Below, piece after piece: positions 1 to 7,227 of a stretch of DNA of 29,062 nucleotides. The position numbers were made by a program, and so were the translations under genes. The notes beneath the pieces are model-generated. The model was not told where the DNA came from and did not search any database. It was given only the letters and a program-made list of their open reading frames with translations. Origin of the DNA: Candidatus Caenarcanales bacterium (lineage in GTDB: Bacteria; Cyanobacteriota; Vampirovibrionia; LMEP-6097); assembly GCA_022447685.1 (NCBI GenBank), contig JAKVAO010000030.1:1-29062 (forward strand). Direction: 5' to 3'. How positions within the stretch are numbered: the first letter of the stretch is position 1; each line of letters begins with the position of its first letter.

Positions 1-141
1 TAGCTAAACACAATACTCTTACAAAGGCCAGGGGGACTGCTATTTCTTTAGCTTTTCTTTAGGAATTTTTGCTGTTTTTTAATAATCTGTAAGACTCGTG
101 ATTTCATAAGAGATAACATGTTATATTAGCTTTGTTTTGTA

Positions 142-588
142 TTAATTTTGGGTAACAGTTACTATATTAAGCTTCTTAATTCCTAGACCAGAAGCGGCAT
201 CTAAAGCTCCAACTACAAATTTTTGTTTGGTTTCTGAGTCTGCAATTAAGTTTAATGGCGCTTCGAAATATTGTGAATCTTGTCTTATTAGTTCTAGTTC
301 TTGAGTAACTAATTCATTAACTTGTTCTGGTGCAATAGGGTCAGGACTTAGTTTTTTGTTATTAATAGCGATTAGTCCTTCTGCTGATATTTCGAGGTTG
401 ATAACTTTACCCTCATTCTGGGCGGCGGCTCCATTTTTCGCTGCCGGTGGGGTTATCGGTAATGAAGTTTCATTAATCATAGGAGCTATAACTACCATGA
501 TCAGGAATAGAATCAAAAATACGTCTGTCAGTGGCGTGATATTAATTTCACTGAAGTCACTACCATTATTACCGCCTGAAAATCCCAT
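142..588 (-). CDS. exbD: ExbD/TolR-family proton-channel subunit
   Basis: 148-aa inner-membrane protein of the ExbD/TolR family. It works with ExbB and TonB to couple the proton gradient to outer-membrane transport. One membrane segment lies at about residues 20-40. The family signature INITPLTDVFLILFLIMV is present and contains the conserved membrane Asp22 that carries protons; a periplasmic domain follows. ATG at 588 is preceded by a good Shine-Dalgarno (AGGAGT) that overlaps the end of exbB, so the two genes are translationally close (8 nt apart). It is the last gene of a tonB-exbB-exbD run. TolR is the alternative name, but the adjacent TonB-type protein favours ExbD. Confidence 0.9.
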   Translation of the reverse strand: MGFSGGNNGSDFSEINITPLTDVFLILFLIMVVIAPMINETSLPITPPAAKNGAAAQNEGKVINLEISAEGLIAINNKKLSPDPIAPEQVNELVTQELELIRQDSQYFEAPLNLIADSETKQKFVVGALDAASGLGIKKLNIVTVTQN

Positions 589-596
589 TTATACTC

Positions 597-1424
597 CTAT
601 TGTAGAAAATCTGGATATGAAGAGTCATCTATATCATCTTCATCCATTTCATCTTCATCGTATGCAGATGAGCTAGCTTGGCTACTAGCTGCTGCGTTGC
701 CAAAACCACTTTCAAAGAAATTTACTTCCATAAAGCTCATGAATAGTAATTTCAGAAGTAGAAAATCATCTTCATATCTTTTAACTATGTTATTGAAAAT
801 ATTGTTGAAAACAACCGCGATAATCGCTATAGCAAGTCCATAACCCGTTGCAATTAAGGCATTAGAAATTTCACCAATTAATTCAAGTGAGCTTCCTGCT
901 CCACCTAAACTCATTCTCCATAATGCTTTGATTACACCAGAAACAGTACCGAATAGACCTAGGAAAGGCGCTATAGCACCAATAGTTCCAAGTATTGGCA
1001 GGTATTGTTGCAGTTTACGAGTCACAATGTTCACGGTGATATCGTAGGCTTTACTGAAGTCTTCTTTCTGGACTGCAAGTAAACGAATTCCTTCTTCTGC
1101 TACTTCACCAGTGATACTTCTAGATTGTGCTGCAATACTTCTTGCTCCATCCAAATCACTTTTTTCTAGCTGTGCTTGTAAGTTATTGAGTAAGAAGGCG
1201 ATATCGCAGCTGTTGCGATTGTAGAAGAAAGCTCTTTCAATTAATACTGCTATAACCAAAATAGAACAGATAGTGATTGGGATCGAGGAGATCATATCTG
1301 CCTGGAAGTAATCCCAGAAAGATTGAAGGAAATTATAATGAGCTTCGGAGTCACCATTAAGACCAGCTGCCTCGGCTAAGCCTAGTCCTTGAGATTCTGC
1401 TGCGTATACTTTGTTGATTAGCAT
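597..1424 (-). CDS. exbB: ExbB/TolQ-family proton channel protein
   Basis: 275-aa MotA/TolQ/ExbB-family channel subunit. Three membrane segments are visible at about 45-65, 142-165 and 187-212. The family core around PILGTIGAIAPFLGLFGTV (143-161) and the segment ISNALIATGYGLAIAI (186-201) are conserved. It is expected to form the inner-membrane channel with ExbD and energise the TonB-like protein encoded just upstream. An oddity is the strongly acidic Asp/Glu/Ser tail (about 253-275), which is not part of the family core. It lies 20 nt downstream of tonB and 8 nt upstream of exbD. Confidence 0.9.
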   Translation of the reverse strand: MLINKVYAAESQGLGLAEAAGLNGDSEAHYNFLQSFWDYFQADMISSIPITICSILVIAVLIERAFFYNRNSCDIAFLLNNLQAQLEKSDLDGARSIAAQSRSITGEVAEEGIRLLAVQKEDFSKAYDITVNIVTRKLQQYLPILGTIGAIAPFLGLFGTVSGVIKALWRMSLGGAGSSLELIGEISNALIATGYGLAIAIIAVVFNNIFNNIVKRYEDDFLLLKLLFMSFMEVNFFESGFGNAAASSQASSSAYDEDEMDEDDIDDSSYPDFLQ

Positions 1425-1444
1425 ATGTCTTTTAATATTTTAAA

Positions 1445-2980
1445 CTAGTATCGGTTTCTTTTGAAAACGTTGTAGTCAAATGTAAATTCTATGTCGATAG
1501 ATGGTGCAGAGCCAGGGGGCAGAGGAGGGAATGGAGCAGCGCTTCTGATAGCGTTTAAAGCTGCTGTATCTGCAAGACTATTAGCATTTGTTTGGTTTAT
1601 TTTAAGATTTGATAATGAACCATCTCTGTTAATTGAGAACATAACGACAATTCTTTTAGACTCAGCACCTTTTGGAGGCCGCCATCTTTGTTTGATTTTT
1701 TCCTGAATTTTTGCCATGTATGGACCGAAGGATATATCTGGTATTGAGGCTGTGCTTGGGGCTCTGTTGCCGTATTGATTTGGAGCGGGGTTGCCGTAGC
1801 CACCTGAACCAAAACTAACGTCTATATTATCTGGGATCCTTATATTGCCAAGTCTGTCGACTAAATCCTGCCCGCTAGGTCCTGAACCGCTAATTTGCTC
1901 TGCTGATTTTGGTGCAGCATTACTATTTCCATTCGCTCCGCTTCCTGAACCTCCACCTGTTCCACCACCGCTGCCTCTAGAAAAACCACCGTAGTTTTTT
2001 GGTGTAGGTAGTCCTGAGCCAGAGCTTCCAGAGCCAAAACCACCTTTATTTTTTGAGATATTAGGTTTATATGAGCCTCCCCCTGGAACTGATGGGTTTG
2101 GAATTTGAGATAGAGCTTTTTCTGCTACTTTGGAGCTAGAATTTCCTCCACCTGTTTTGATGGCTTTTGGGGCAGCGCTAGATTTGCTGGGAGCTCGTTT
2201 AATAGGACCGGGTGATGATGAGCCAGTTGCTTTATTATCAGGGTTTGCTACCCCACCACTCTTACCTTTGGGTCTGGGTTTTGGAGCTGGTCTTGGTTTG
2301 GGTGGAGCTTTGCTTACTTGTTTTTTTGGAGTAGCTTTTTGTTTTGGCTGTTTCTGTTTACCAGGGTTTTTTTTGACTGGCGATACTGGTTTTTTTGGGT
2401 CATTTTTACCTTGATCTATTGAAGCTCTTGCTGATTTTTTCTTAGTATTTGGTGGTGGTTTTTCCTTAGCAGCTTCTTGAGTGGTAATAAATTCAAGTTT
2501 ATTTACCTTGATTTTGGGTTTCGGAGTGTATGCAATGAATAAACTTACGAATAGAACTAATAGAAATAGTAAATGTAATGAATATGAAGCGGCGTAGGAT
2601 TCTTTGAAATGGTTGCGGCTTGGATTTTCTCTATTCTTTACTGTATCTGTGATCGCATAAAGTATAAAAGCTGAGTTACTCGCTAGTACAAGCACGCTCA
2701 CAGGATTTGGTAATTTTAGATCTTCTATAAATTTATAAGAGAGCTTTAAATTTAGGAAGCCTATTTTATCTAAAATAAGACTTAATTGATCGATAAATTC
2801 TGGACTAAGTTGATTAAGAGAAAGGGTGAATAAAATTATGACAAGGCTAATAAAAGAGCTGATGCCATAGAGATAAACTTTGTTAGAGAAAATATGGGGT
2901 AAAGATGTATTGAGAGACTCGTTACCAGTATGAACCTCGTTTAAAATATCATCAATAAGTTTAGGTGCTGTTTTAGGCAT
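1445..2980 (-). CDS. tonB: TonB-family energy transducer with long low-complexity linker
   Basis: 511-aa protein with a TonB C-terminal domain (about 415-507, including KIQEKIKQRWRPP and a terminal IEFTFDYNVF strand). Hydrophobic segments lie at about 37-56, 92-112 and 133-151. A Pro/Lys-rich stretch (172-240) and a Gly/Ser/Asn-rich stretch (240-405) follow and should span the periplasm. E. coli TonB has one membrane helix and about 240 residues, so this protein is unusually long. The segment after the last helix (PPPNTKKKSARASIDQGK, then NDPKKPVS) resembles cyanobacterial TonB-like proteins as I remember them. It starts 14 nt after the glyQ stop and is followed by exbB and exbD, so the group is probably co-transcribed. 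Which outer-membrane receptor it serves cannot be told here. Confidence 0.85.
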   Translation of the reverse strand: MPKTAPKLIDDILNEVHTGNESLNTSLPHIFSNKVYLYGISSFISLVIILFTLSLNQLSPEFIDQLSLILDKIGFLNLKLSYKFIEDLKLPNPVSVLVLASNSAFILYAITDTVKNRENPSRNHFKESYAASYSLHLLFLLVLFVSLFIAYTPKPKIKVNKLEFITTQEAAKEKPPPNTKKKSARASIDQGKNDPKKPVSPVKKNPGKQKQPKQKATPKKQVSKAPPKPRPAPKPRPKGKSGGVANPDNKATGSSSPGPIKRAPSKSSAAPKAIKTGGGNSSSKVAEKALSQIPNPSVPGGGSYKPNISKNKGGFGSGSSGSGLPTPKNYGGFSRGSGGGTGGGSGSGANGNSNAAPKSAEQISGSGPSGQDLVDRLGNIRIPDNIDVSFGSGGYGNPAPNQYGNRAPSTASIPDISFGPYMAKIQEKIKQRWRPPKGAESKRIVVMFSINRDGSLSNLKINQTNANSLADTAALNAIRSAAPFPPLPPGSAPSIDIEFTFDYNVFKRNRY

Positions 2981-2994
2981 CTTCTAAGCTAAGA

Positions 2995-3864
2995 CTATGA
3001 AAGCTTTTGGGGGCAAGCGATATAGGTCTTTGCTGTTTTCTCCGCTAGTGATCTAATATCTAAAATATAGTTCTGTCTTTCATCTTTACTTATAGCTCCT
3101 CTCGCGTCAAGTAAATTGAAAGTATGTGAGCATTTAAGTACATAATCATAGGCTGGAATTGCAAGTTCACTTTTCAAGCAAGATTCAGCTTCATCTTTAT
3201 AGATTTCGTAGAGCTTAAGTAAGTTGTCGATCTTCGATATTTCGAAGTTATAAGTGCTTTGCTCAACTTCATTTGGATGGTAGATATCACCGTAGAGAAT
3301 TTTCTTACCATTATCTTCAAGCCAGACTAAGTCAAAGACTGAATCACAGTTCTGGATATACATAGCAAGTCTCTCAATACCATATGTAAGCTCAACAGCA
3401 ACTGGTTTAACTTCGATACCACCAGCTTGCTGAAAGTATGTAAACTGAGTTACTTCCATACCATTTAGCCAGACTTCCCAGCCACAACCCCAGGCTCCAA
3501 GAGTTGGACTTTCCCAGTTATCTTCTACAAATCTAATATCGTTATCTTTAGGTTCAATTCCAAGAGCTTTCAAGCTATCTATGTAGATGTCTTGGCTATA
3601 CATTGGGTTAGGTTGCATTATTACCTGGTATTGGAAATAGTGCTGCAGTCTATTAGGGTTGTCACCGTATCTACCATCAGTAGGTCTTCTACAAGGTTCT
3701 ATACAAGCCATTTTCCATGGTTTATTATCAAGCACCCTCAAAAAAGTCGCTGGATTCATGGTGCTAGCACCTTTCTCTGTGTCGTAAGCTTGCATCAAAA
3801 TACAGCCCTGGTCTGACCAGAATTTGTTGAGTCTAAATAATATTTTTTGAAAAGATAGAGTCAC
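2995..3864 (-). CDS. glyQ: Glycyl-tRNA synthetase alpha subunit
   Basis: Class II glycyl-tRNA synthetase alpha subunit of the alpha2beta2 type, which charges tRNA-Gly in the cytoplasm. The hallmark EPCRRPTDGRYGDNPNR, the DIRFVEDNWESPTLGAWG region and YGIERLAMY are all present. Length from the chosen start (289 aa) fits the family. I chose GTG at 3864 instead of the ATG at 3873: the protein then begins MTLSFQKIL, which aligns with the short N-termini of cyanobacterial GlyQ. The hexamer TAAAAT also lies exactly 7 nt upstream, and no Shine-Dalgarno precedes either start. The upstream ATG overlaps that hexamer. glyS (beta subunit) is not in the window. The gene sits between lpxD and tonB on the same strand. 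Confidence 0.93.
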   Translation of the reverse strand: MTLSFQKILFRLNKFWSDQGCILMQAYDTEKGASTMNPATFLRVLDNKPWKMACIEPCRRPTDGRYGDNPNRLQHYFQYQVIMQPNPMYSQDIYIDSLKALGIEPKDNDIRFVEDNWESPTLGAWGCGWEVWLNGMEVTQFTYFQQAGGIEVKPVAVELTYGIERLAMYIQNCDSVFDLVWLEDNGKKILYGDIYHPNEVEQSTYNFEISKIDNLLKLYEIYKDEAESCLKSELAIPAYDYVLKCSHTFNLLDARGAISKDERQNYILDIRSLAEKTAKTYIACPQKLS

Positions 3865-3871
3865 AAATAAC

Positions 3872-3877
3872 ATTTTA
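3872..3877 (-). promoter_or_regulatory. Candidate -10 box (TAAAAT) of glyQ
   Basis: TAAAAT on the minus strand, 7 nt before the GTG at 3864. The spacing suggests that transcription starts at the start codon. The -35 zone would fall inside the arm of the neighbouring palindromic element and shows no good consensus. Confidence 0.45.
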
Positions 3878-3885
3878 ACTTATGT

Positions 3886-4005
3886 CGGACTTATGCAGTT
3901 GCCCAACTTCTGCGTTTTACTCGTCTTTAAAATGCTCATGTAATTCCATTACACTGCGCTTTTGCATCCTCGCAAGCCTTGAATTTGAACAACTGCATAA
4001 GCCCG
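3886..4005. repeat. 120-bp imperfect palindromic element between lpxD and glyQ
   Basis: The outer 16 bases at 3886-3901 (CGGACTTATGCAGTTG) are the reverse complement of 3990-4005 with one mismatch. The inner arms continue to match imperfectly (CCCAACTTC against the complement of GAATTTGAA). The centre is a small hairpin, TGTAAT-TCC-ATTACA, at 3939-3953. The element fills almost the whole gap between the lpxD stop and the glyQ start and contains no ORF. It looks like a dispersed palindromic or MITE-like intergenic unit: from memory, similar GC-richer units ending in GCAACTGCATAAGTCCG occur between genes of other bacteria. It could also act as an RNA hairpin attenuating lpxD-to-glyQ read-through. 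Confidence 0.7.
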
Positions 4006-4019
4006 ATTTTTATGGCTTT

Positions 4020-5153
4020 TTATTCTTCTTCTTTTTTGAATTTTTCTGCAAGTTCTTGCTTTAATTCTCTAAGTTCTTTGATAAGTTTAGGGATTCTGAT
4101 AATAGACTTCTGTCTGTTCATGAATTCACCATAAGGCACAGCAGGTATACCAAGTACTGGTAAGTAAGCATCTAGGTCGCCGTGTACGCCACTGAAGGCT
4201 CCAACTACAACATCATTAGCTATAGTAACTCCATCAGCTATACCTGAGGCTCCAGCAAGTACGGATCTATCTCCAATATTTACACTTCCTGCGATACCAA
4301 CCTTGGCTATGATTAAGCAATCTTTGCCGATTTGAACATTATGTGCGATTTGGCATTGATTATCGATTTTAGTCCCAGCGCCTATGAGGGTATTACCGAT
4401 AGTACCTCTGTCTATAGATGTATTCGAACCTATCTCGACATCTTCTTCTATGATTACTGATCCAGCTGAAGTGATTTTTTCTTGGATCTGTCTTTCCATA
4501 TTGAAATTGAAATCTTGTTTTTGTAGTTTTTCTACATTACTCATCTGTTCAGTAACGTAGCTATAGCCATCAGAGCCGATAACTGAATTAGCATGGATAA
4601 TTACTCTATCTCCAATGCTGATATTGTCGTAAATTACAACACCTGGGTGGATTATACAATTCTCACCAATAGATACATTGTTACCAATAGTGACATTACT
4701 ATAAATTTTAGTATTAGCTCCTATGCTAGTTTCAGAACCGATTTGACTGAAGCTAGATACAGAAACATTTTCCCCAAGCTTGGCGCTGCTGTGAATATCA
4801 GATAGTTTATTGATACCTTGTTCAAGCTTGAACTCTCTAGATGTAAAAAGATCAATGATTTGCTTCAGAGTATATCTTGGCCTTGCTACTAATATGAAGT
4901 TTTTGTTTTCTTCGTGTTCGATATAATTGTTGCAATTCTCATCAGCTATAAGACTTTTACAGACTACTAGATGCTTTGCCATAGTTTCCTGCATCATTTT
5001 TATTGCTTGGCTTGGAACATCACTGAATATTAGCGCTAAATCATCTGGCTCAGCATCTTTCGGGTATTTAGCTATGCTTAAAACTTCAGCATCAAGGTCT
5101 CCTACAAGTTGACCCTTGGCAATTGATGCGATTTTATTTAGTGCTATGCTCAT
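4020..5153 (-). CDS. lpxD: UDP-3-O-(3-hydroxyacyl)glucosamine N-acyltransferase
   Basis: 377-aa LpxD, the third step of lipid A synthesis: transfer of a 3-hydroxyacyl chain from acyl-ACP to UDP-3-O-acylglucosamine. An N-terminal uridine-binding domain (about 1-110) is followed by left-handed beta-helix hexapeptide repeats (about 118-330). The catalytic-histidine motif NQCQIAHNVQIG places His at about 271. A helical Lys/Glu-rich tail ends the protein. A roughly 30-residue loop (200-230, rich in Gln/Lys) is longer than in the E. coli enzyme. The ATG overlaps the stop of the upstream OmpH-like gene in an ATGA, which indicates translational coupling. Its presence shows that the organism makes LPS. 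Confidence 0.93.
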   Translation of the reverse strand: MSIALNKIASIAKGQLVGDLDAEVLSIAKYPKDAEPDDLALIFSDVPSQAIKMMQETMAKHLVVCKSLIADENCNNYIEHEENKNFILVARPRYTLKQIIDLFTSREFKLEQGINKLSDIHSSAKLGENVSVSSFSQIGSETSIGANTKIYSNVTIGNNVSIGENCIIHPGVVIYDNISIGDRVIIHANSVIGSDGYSYVTEQMSNVEKLQKQDFNFNMERQIQEKITSAGSVIIEEDVEIGSNTSIDRGTIGNTLIGAGTKIDNQCQIAHNVQIGKDCLIIAKVGIAGSVNIGDRSVLAGASGIADGVTIANDVVVGAFSGVHGDLDAYLPVLGIPAVPYGEFMNRQKSIIRIPKLIKELRELKQELAEKFKKEEE

Positions 5154-5647
5154 CTTTTTAGTTTTTCAAGCTCTTCTATAAATGAATCAGTAATATCTTG
5201 ATCGGAACTTACTGTATACACCTCATTTAAGATTAAATCATAATTACTATTATTGGCAATTTTTGCCAAACTTAACTCAATGTTTTTATTTATTTGGTCA
5301 TTATAGTTTTTTTTCTTCTCTTCTAGATCTAGGTAAGCCTTATCAATACTGGCTTGTATGTTTTTTTGTTTTGTGGAAATATCTTGAGCATTTTTGTCTT
5401 TATTTAGCTGGTCTATTTCTTTATTTGCAGTTAAAATTAATTTTTTAAGACTTTGTTCAGATTTGAAAATATCTTCTCTAGCTTCAAGAATTAGGCTATA
5501 TCTAGCATTAACCATATTCATATTGAGTGTCGCTATGTTGAGGCTCGTAGAATCAGTAGAAATTGGCTTATTATCTTTGGCAATTGCTGATGCAGAAGAT
5601 TGAAATATTAAGCAGAGAATAAAAAATAATATTTGTTTATGTTTCAT
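5150..5647 (-). CDS. OmpH/Skp-like periplasmic chaperone (second copy)
   Basis: 165-aa secreted protein. The signal peptide covers about residues 1-23 (MKHKQILFFILCLIFQSSASAIA), followed by a long Lys/Glu/Gln-rich helical region typical of OmpH/Skp. It ends with the family-like pattern NYDLILNEVYTVSS..DIT. Skp family members hold unfolded outer-membrane proteins in the periplasm, and the position immediately before lpxD is the classical skp-lpxD arrangement. It follows another OmpH-like gene by only 4 nt. The sequence is divergent from its neighbour, so the pair is an old duplication or two subfunctions. The ribosome site is weak (AGG about 11 nt upstream). Confidence 0.75.
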   Translation of the reverse strand: MKHKQILFFILCLIFQSSASAIAKDNKPISTDSTSLNIATLNMNMVNARYSLILEAREDIFKSEQSLKKLILTANKEIDQLNKDKNAQDISTKQKNIQASIDKAYLDLEEKKKNYNDQINKNIELSLAKIANNSNYDLILNEVYTVSSDQDITDSFIEELEKLKR

Positions 5648-5651
5648 GGAT

Positions 5652-6128
5652 TTATTTACCTGCTTCTAAACTTTTAAGAACTTCAGAGGTTATATCTGTC
5701 CCTCCAAAGAGTACAGCTTCTTTCATCAAAACTATTTGGTAATTATTTTTCTTTTTAATTCTTTCTATACTTGCTTTTACTTCGTCTTCAACTGCTTTAC
5801 TCTTGCTAAGAGATTCCTCTTCAAGTTTCTTAGCTTCAGGTTCTAAATCGTTTTTGATTTGCTCTGTGAGTAGCTGGATTTCAGTTTCTGTTTTGTTAGC
5901 TTTTCTTGCATCTTGTAGTTGAAGTCTTTTCGCTTGAAGTTTTTCACGTAGTTTCTTTTCAGCTTTAGCGATATCCTGAAGCACTGACTTGGCTTTACTG
6001 TAGTTTTGTAGGATATTTTTGCTATCGACTACCGCGATTTTAATGCCCTCTTCTTTCTTGGCGCTTAAGCTTGTTTGACCTAAGATTAAAGAAGTTAAGA
6101 TAATAAGTAATTTTAAGCTTTTGCTCAT
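5652..6128 (-). CDS. OmpH/Skp-like periplasmic chaperone (first copy)
   Basis: About 158 aa. Signal peptide MSKSLKLLIILTSLILGQ..SA, then a beta-strand start KIAVVDSKNILQNYSKAKS, a long charged coiled coil (about 45-120), and the closing family pattern NYQIVLMKEAVLFGGTDITSEVL. This is the standard OmpH/Skp layout, and this copy is the better match of the tandem pair. An ATG two codons upstream (6134) is also possible. I prefer 6128 because a perfect TATAAT lies 9 nt upstream of it and no Shine-Dalgarno is visible. It is the first gene of the envelope operon and diverges from the GerMN lipoprotein gene across a gap of about 36 nt. Confidence 0.82.
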   Translation of the reverse strand: MSKSLKLLIILTSLILGQTSLSAKKEEGIKIAVVDSKNILQNYSKAKSVLQDIAKAEKKLREKLQAKRLQLQDARKANKTETEIQLLTEQIKNDLEPEAKKLEEESLSKSKAVEDEVKASIERIKKKNNYQIVLMKEAVLFGGTDITSEVLKSLEAGK

Positions 6129-6137
6129 TAGCATTTA

Positions 6138-6143
6138 ATTATA
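6138..6143 (-). promoter_or_regulatory. TATAAT -10 box of the OmpH-lpxD operon
   Basis: Perfect TATAAT on the minus strand, 9 nt before ATG 6128. It is packed back-to-back with the plus-strand TAAAAT at 6152-6157, so the two divergent promoters overlap in about 36 bp. No clear -35. Confidence 0.45.
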
Positions 6144-6151
6144 GCTATTGT

Positions 6152-6157
6152 TAAAAT
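6152..6157 (+). promoter_or_regulatory. Candidate -10 box (TAAAAT) of the GerMN lipoprotein gene
   Basis: TAAAAT exactly 7 nt before the GTG start at 6165. No Shine-Dalgarno lies between, which is consistent with a leaderless mRNA. Confidence 0.45.
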
Positions 6158-6164
6158 GATATAG

Positions 6165-6680
6165 GTGAGTTATTTTAGGAAATTATTACTTTTACTAACA
6201 TTATTTTTGGGTCTCAGCTCTTGTACTGTTGATAAGGGTAATTCTGATGCTTCTTCTTCGAGGAATCCACAGGTTACCATCTATTACACTAAAGCGAGTG
6301 ACGACTTAGGGGTTGTTTTGATTCCAGTTTTGAGAAAGGTTGGTGATGATAGAACAGCTTATGAGACAGCTTTAAGAGAATTATTTCTTGGACCGACTCT
6401 AGATGAGCGTGAGAGATTGAATTTAGATACTGAGATTCCAGAAGGGGTTAGATTAGTGAAAGTTCAGGAATCTAATGACTCAGTGAAAATAGATATCAGC
6501 AACCAATTCATGAAAGGTGGTGGCTCTGAGACTATGCAAGTGCGTTTCCGTCAGTTAAGAGAAACTGCTCTAAATCTGGCTAAAGGTAGACCGGTTTACT
6601 TGTATATTGATGGTGTTAAAGCCAAAACTATTGGTGGAGAGGGTTTAGAAGTGCCTCAGCCACTTGATTCTGAAATTTAG
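6165..6680 (+). CDS. GerMN-domain lipoprotein
   Basis: 171-aa predicted lipoprotein. The N-terminal helix ends in a lipobox (LGLSSC, Cys20), so the mature protein is lipid-anchored. The rest matches the GerMN domain: strand VTIYYTKA, then the helix TAYETALRELFLGPT, a loop with LNLDTEIPEGVRL, the strand VKIDIS, and a closing VYLYIDG. GerMN occurs in spore germination protein GerM and in many cyanobacterial lipoproteins; here a general envelope role is more likely than sporulation. Translation starts with GTG and no ribosome site is evident. tsaE follows 13 nt downstream. Confidence 0.85.
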   Translation: MSYFRKLLLLLTLFLGLSSCTVDKGNSDASSSRNPQVTIYYTKASDDLGVVLIPVLRKVGDDRTAYETALRELFLGPTLDERERLNLDTEIPEGVRLVKVQESNDSVKIDISNQFMKGGGSETMQVRFRQLRETALNLAKGRPVYLYIDGVKAKTIGGEGLEVPQPLDSEI

Positions 6681-6693
6681 GTGATAGAAGGCA

Positions 6694-7170
6694 ATGTTCT
6701 CTAGGAATATTGATAGTTTAGAAGCTCTCGATAAATTTTCTCAAGAGCTAGCCTTAGAGATTCAGCAGAGCCTTAGGGATGATAAAGATCTTGTGATTCT
6801 ATTGAAGGCCTCGATGGCTGCTGGAAAAACTACTCTGATCAAAAGCTTAGCAAAAGCTTTAAGGGTTGAAGAAACTGTTACTAGCCCAAGTTTTGCTGGT
6901 ATTCATCAATATAGTTTTGATTTAGATGATGCTCCAGTGATTTTTTATCATTTGGACTTATATCAGATGAATTTAGATTTAGATGCTTTTTTAGAGTTGA
7001 TGAATCAAGAAGAGAGATTGTTTTTTACTATAGAGTGGTCTGAGAAGATTTCTGATGAGATTCTTCGTTTTTTCACTAAAAAAAAGGATCATATTCGGGT
7101 TTTAGATTTGAGTATTGAGAACTTGGATGATGATCAGAGGTTAATTCGAATTAGCGATCAAAATGTCTAG
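6694..7170 (+). CDS. tsaE: tRNA t6A-synthesis ATPase TsaE
   Basis: 158-aa TsaE (YjeE), the P-loop ATPase that works with TsaB and TsaD to make N6-threonylcarbamoyladenosine at position 37 of ANN-decoding tRNAs. The family run is present: P-loop AAGKTTLIKSLAKAL, SPSF, FYHLDLYQMN and FTIEWSEKI. An oddity is the Walker A stretch (39-47), which reads ASMAAGKTT, whereas E. coli has GDLGAGKTT. The first glycine of GxxxxGKT is thus Ala, while GKT itself is intact. The gene is probably co-transcribed with the lipoprotein gene 13 nt upstream. The partner tsaB is also in this window at 20830-21432. Confidence 0.88.
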   Translation: MFSRNIDSLEALDKFSQELALEIQQSLRDDKDLVILLKASMAAGKTTLIKSLAKALRVEETVTSPSFAGIHQYSFDLDDAPVIFYHLDLYQMNLDLDAFLELMNQEERLFFTIEWSEKISDEILRFFTKKKDHIRVLDLSIENLDDDQRLIRISDQNV

Positions 7171-7188
7171 ATGATTTACTTTGTATCT

Positions 7189-7211
7189 CTTAAATGATTA
7201 ATTTCATTAAG
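7189..7211. repeat. Short AT-rich inverted repeat after tsaE
   Basis: CTTAAATGA and TCATTAAG form an 8-bp stem with one bulged A around a 6-base loop, in the gap between tsaE and the next gene. It could be a weak terminator or a regulator site; no clean T tract follows. Confidence 0.3.
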
Positions 7212-7227
7212 TCTAAGTGAATTTATT

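Noticed and set aside
113..124. Perfect 12-bp palindrome ATAACATGTTAT downstream of exbD, and a 19-aa ORF beside it
   Set aside because: Too short to assign as an operator without further copies, and the ORF is tiny with no start signal; chance is likely in this AT-rich sequence.
1491..2414. Several plus- and minus-strand ORFs overlapping the tonB gene
   Set aside because: They lie inside the low-complexity tonB frame, lack start signals and have repetitive, unnatural composition; they are shadows of the Gly/Pro-rich coding sequence.
3592..4064. Plus-strand ORFs opposite glyQ and across the palindromic element
   Set aside because: They oppose a conserved gene or consist of palindrome and AT-rich sequence; no ribosome site or family likeness.
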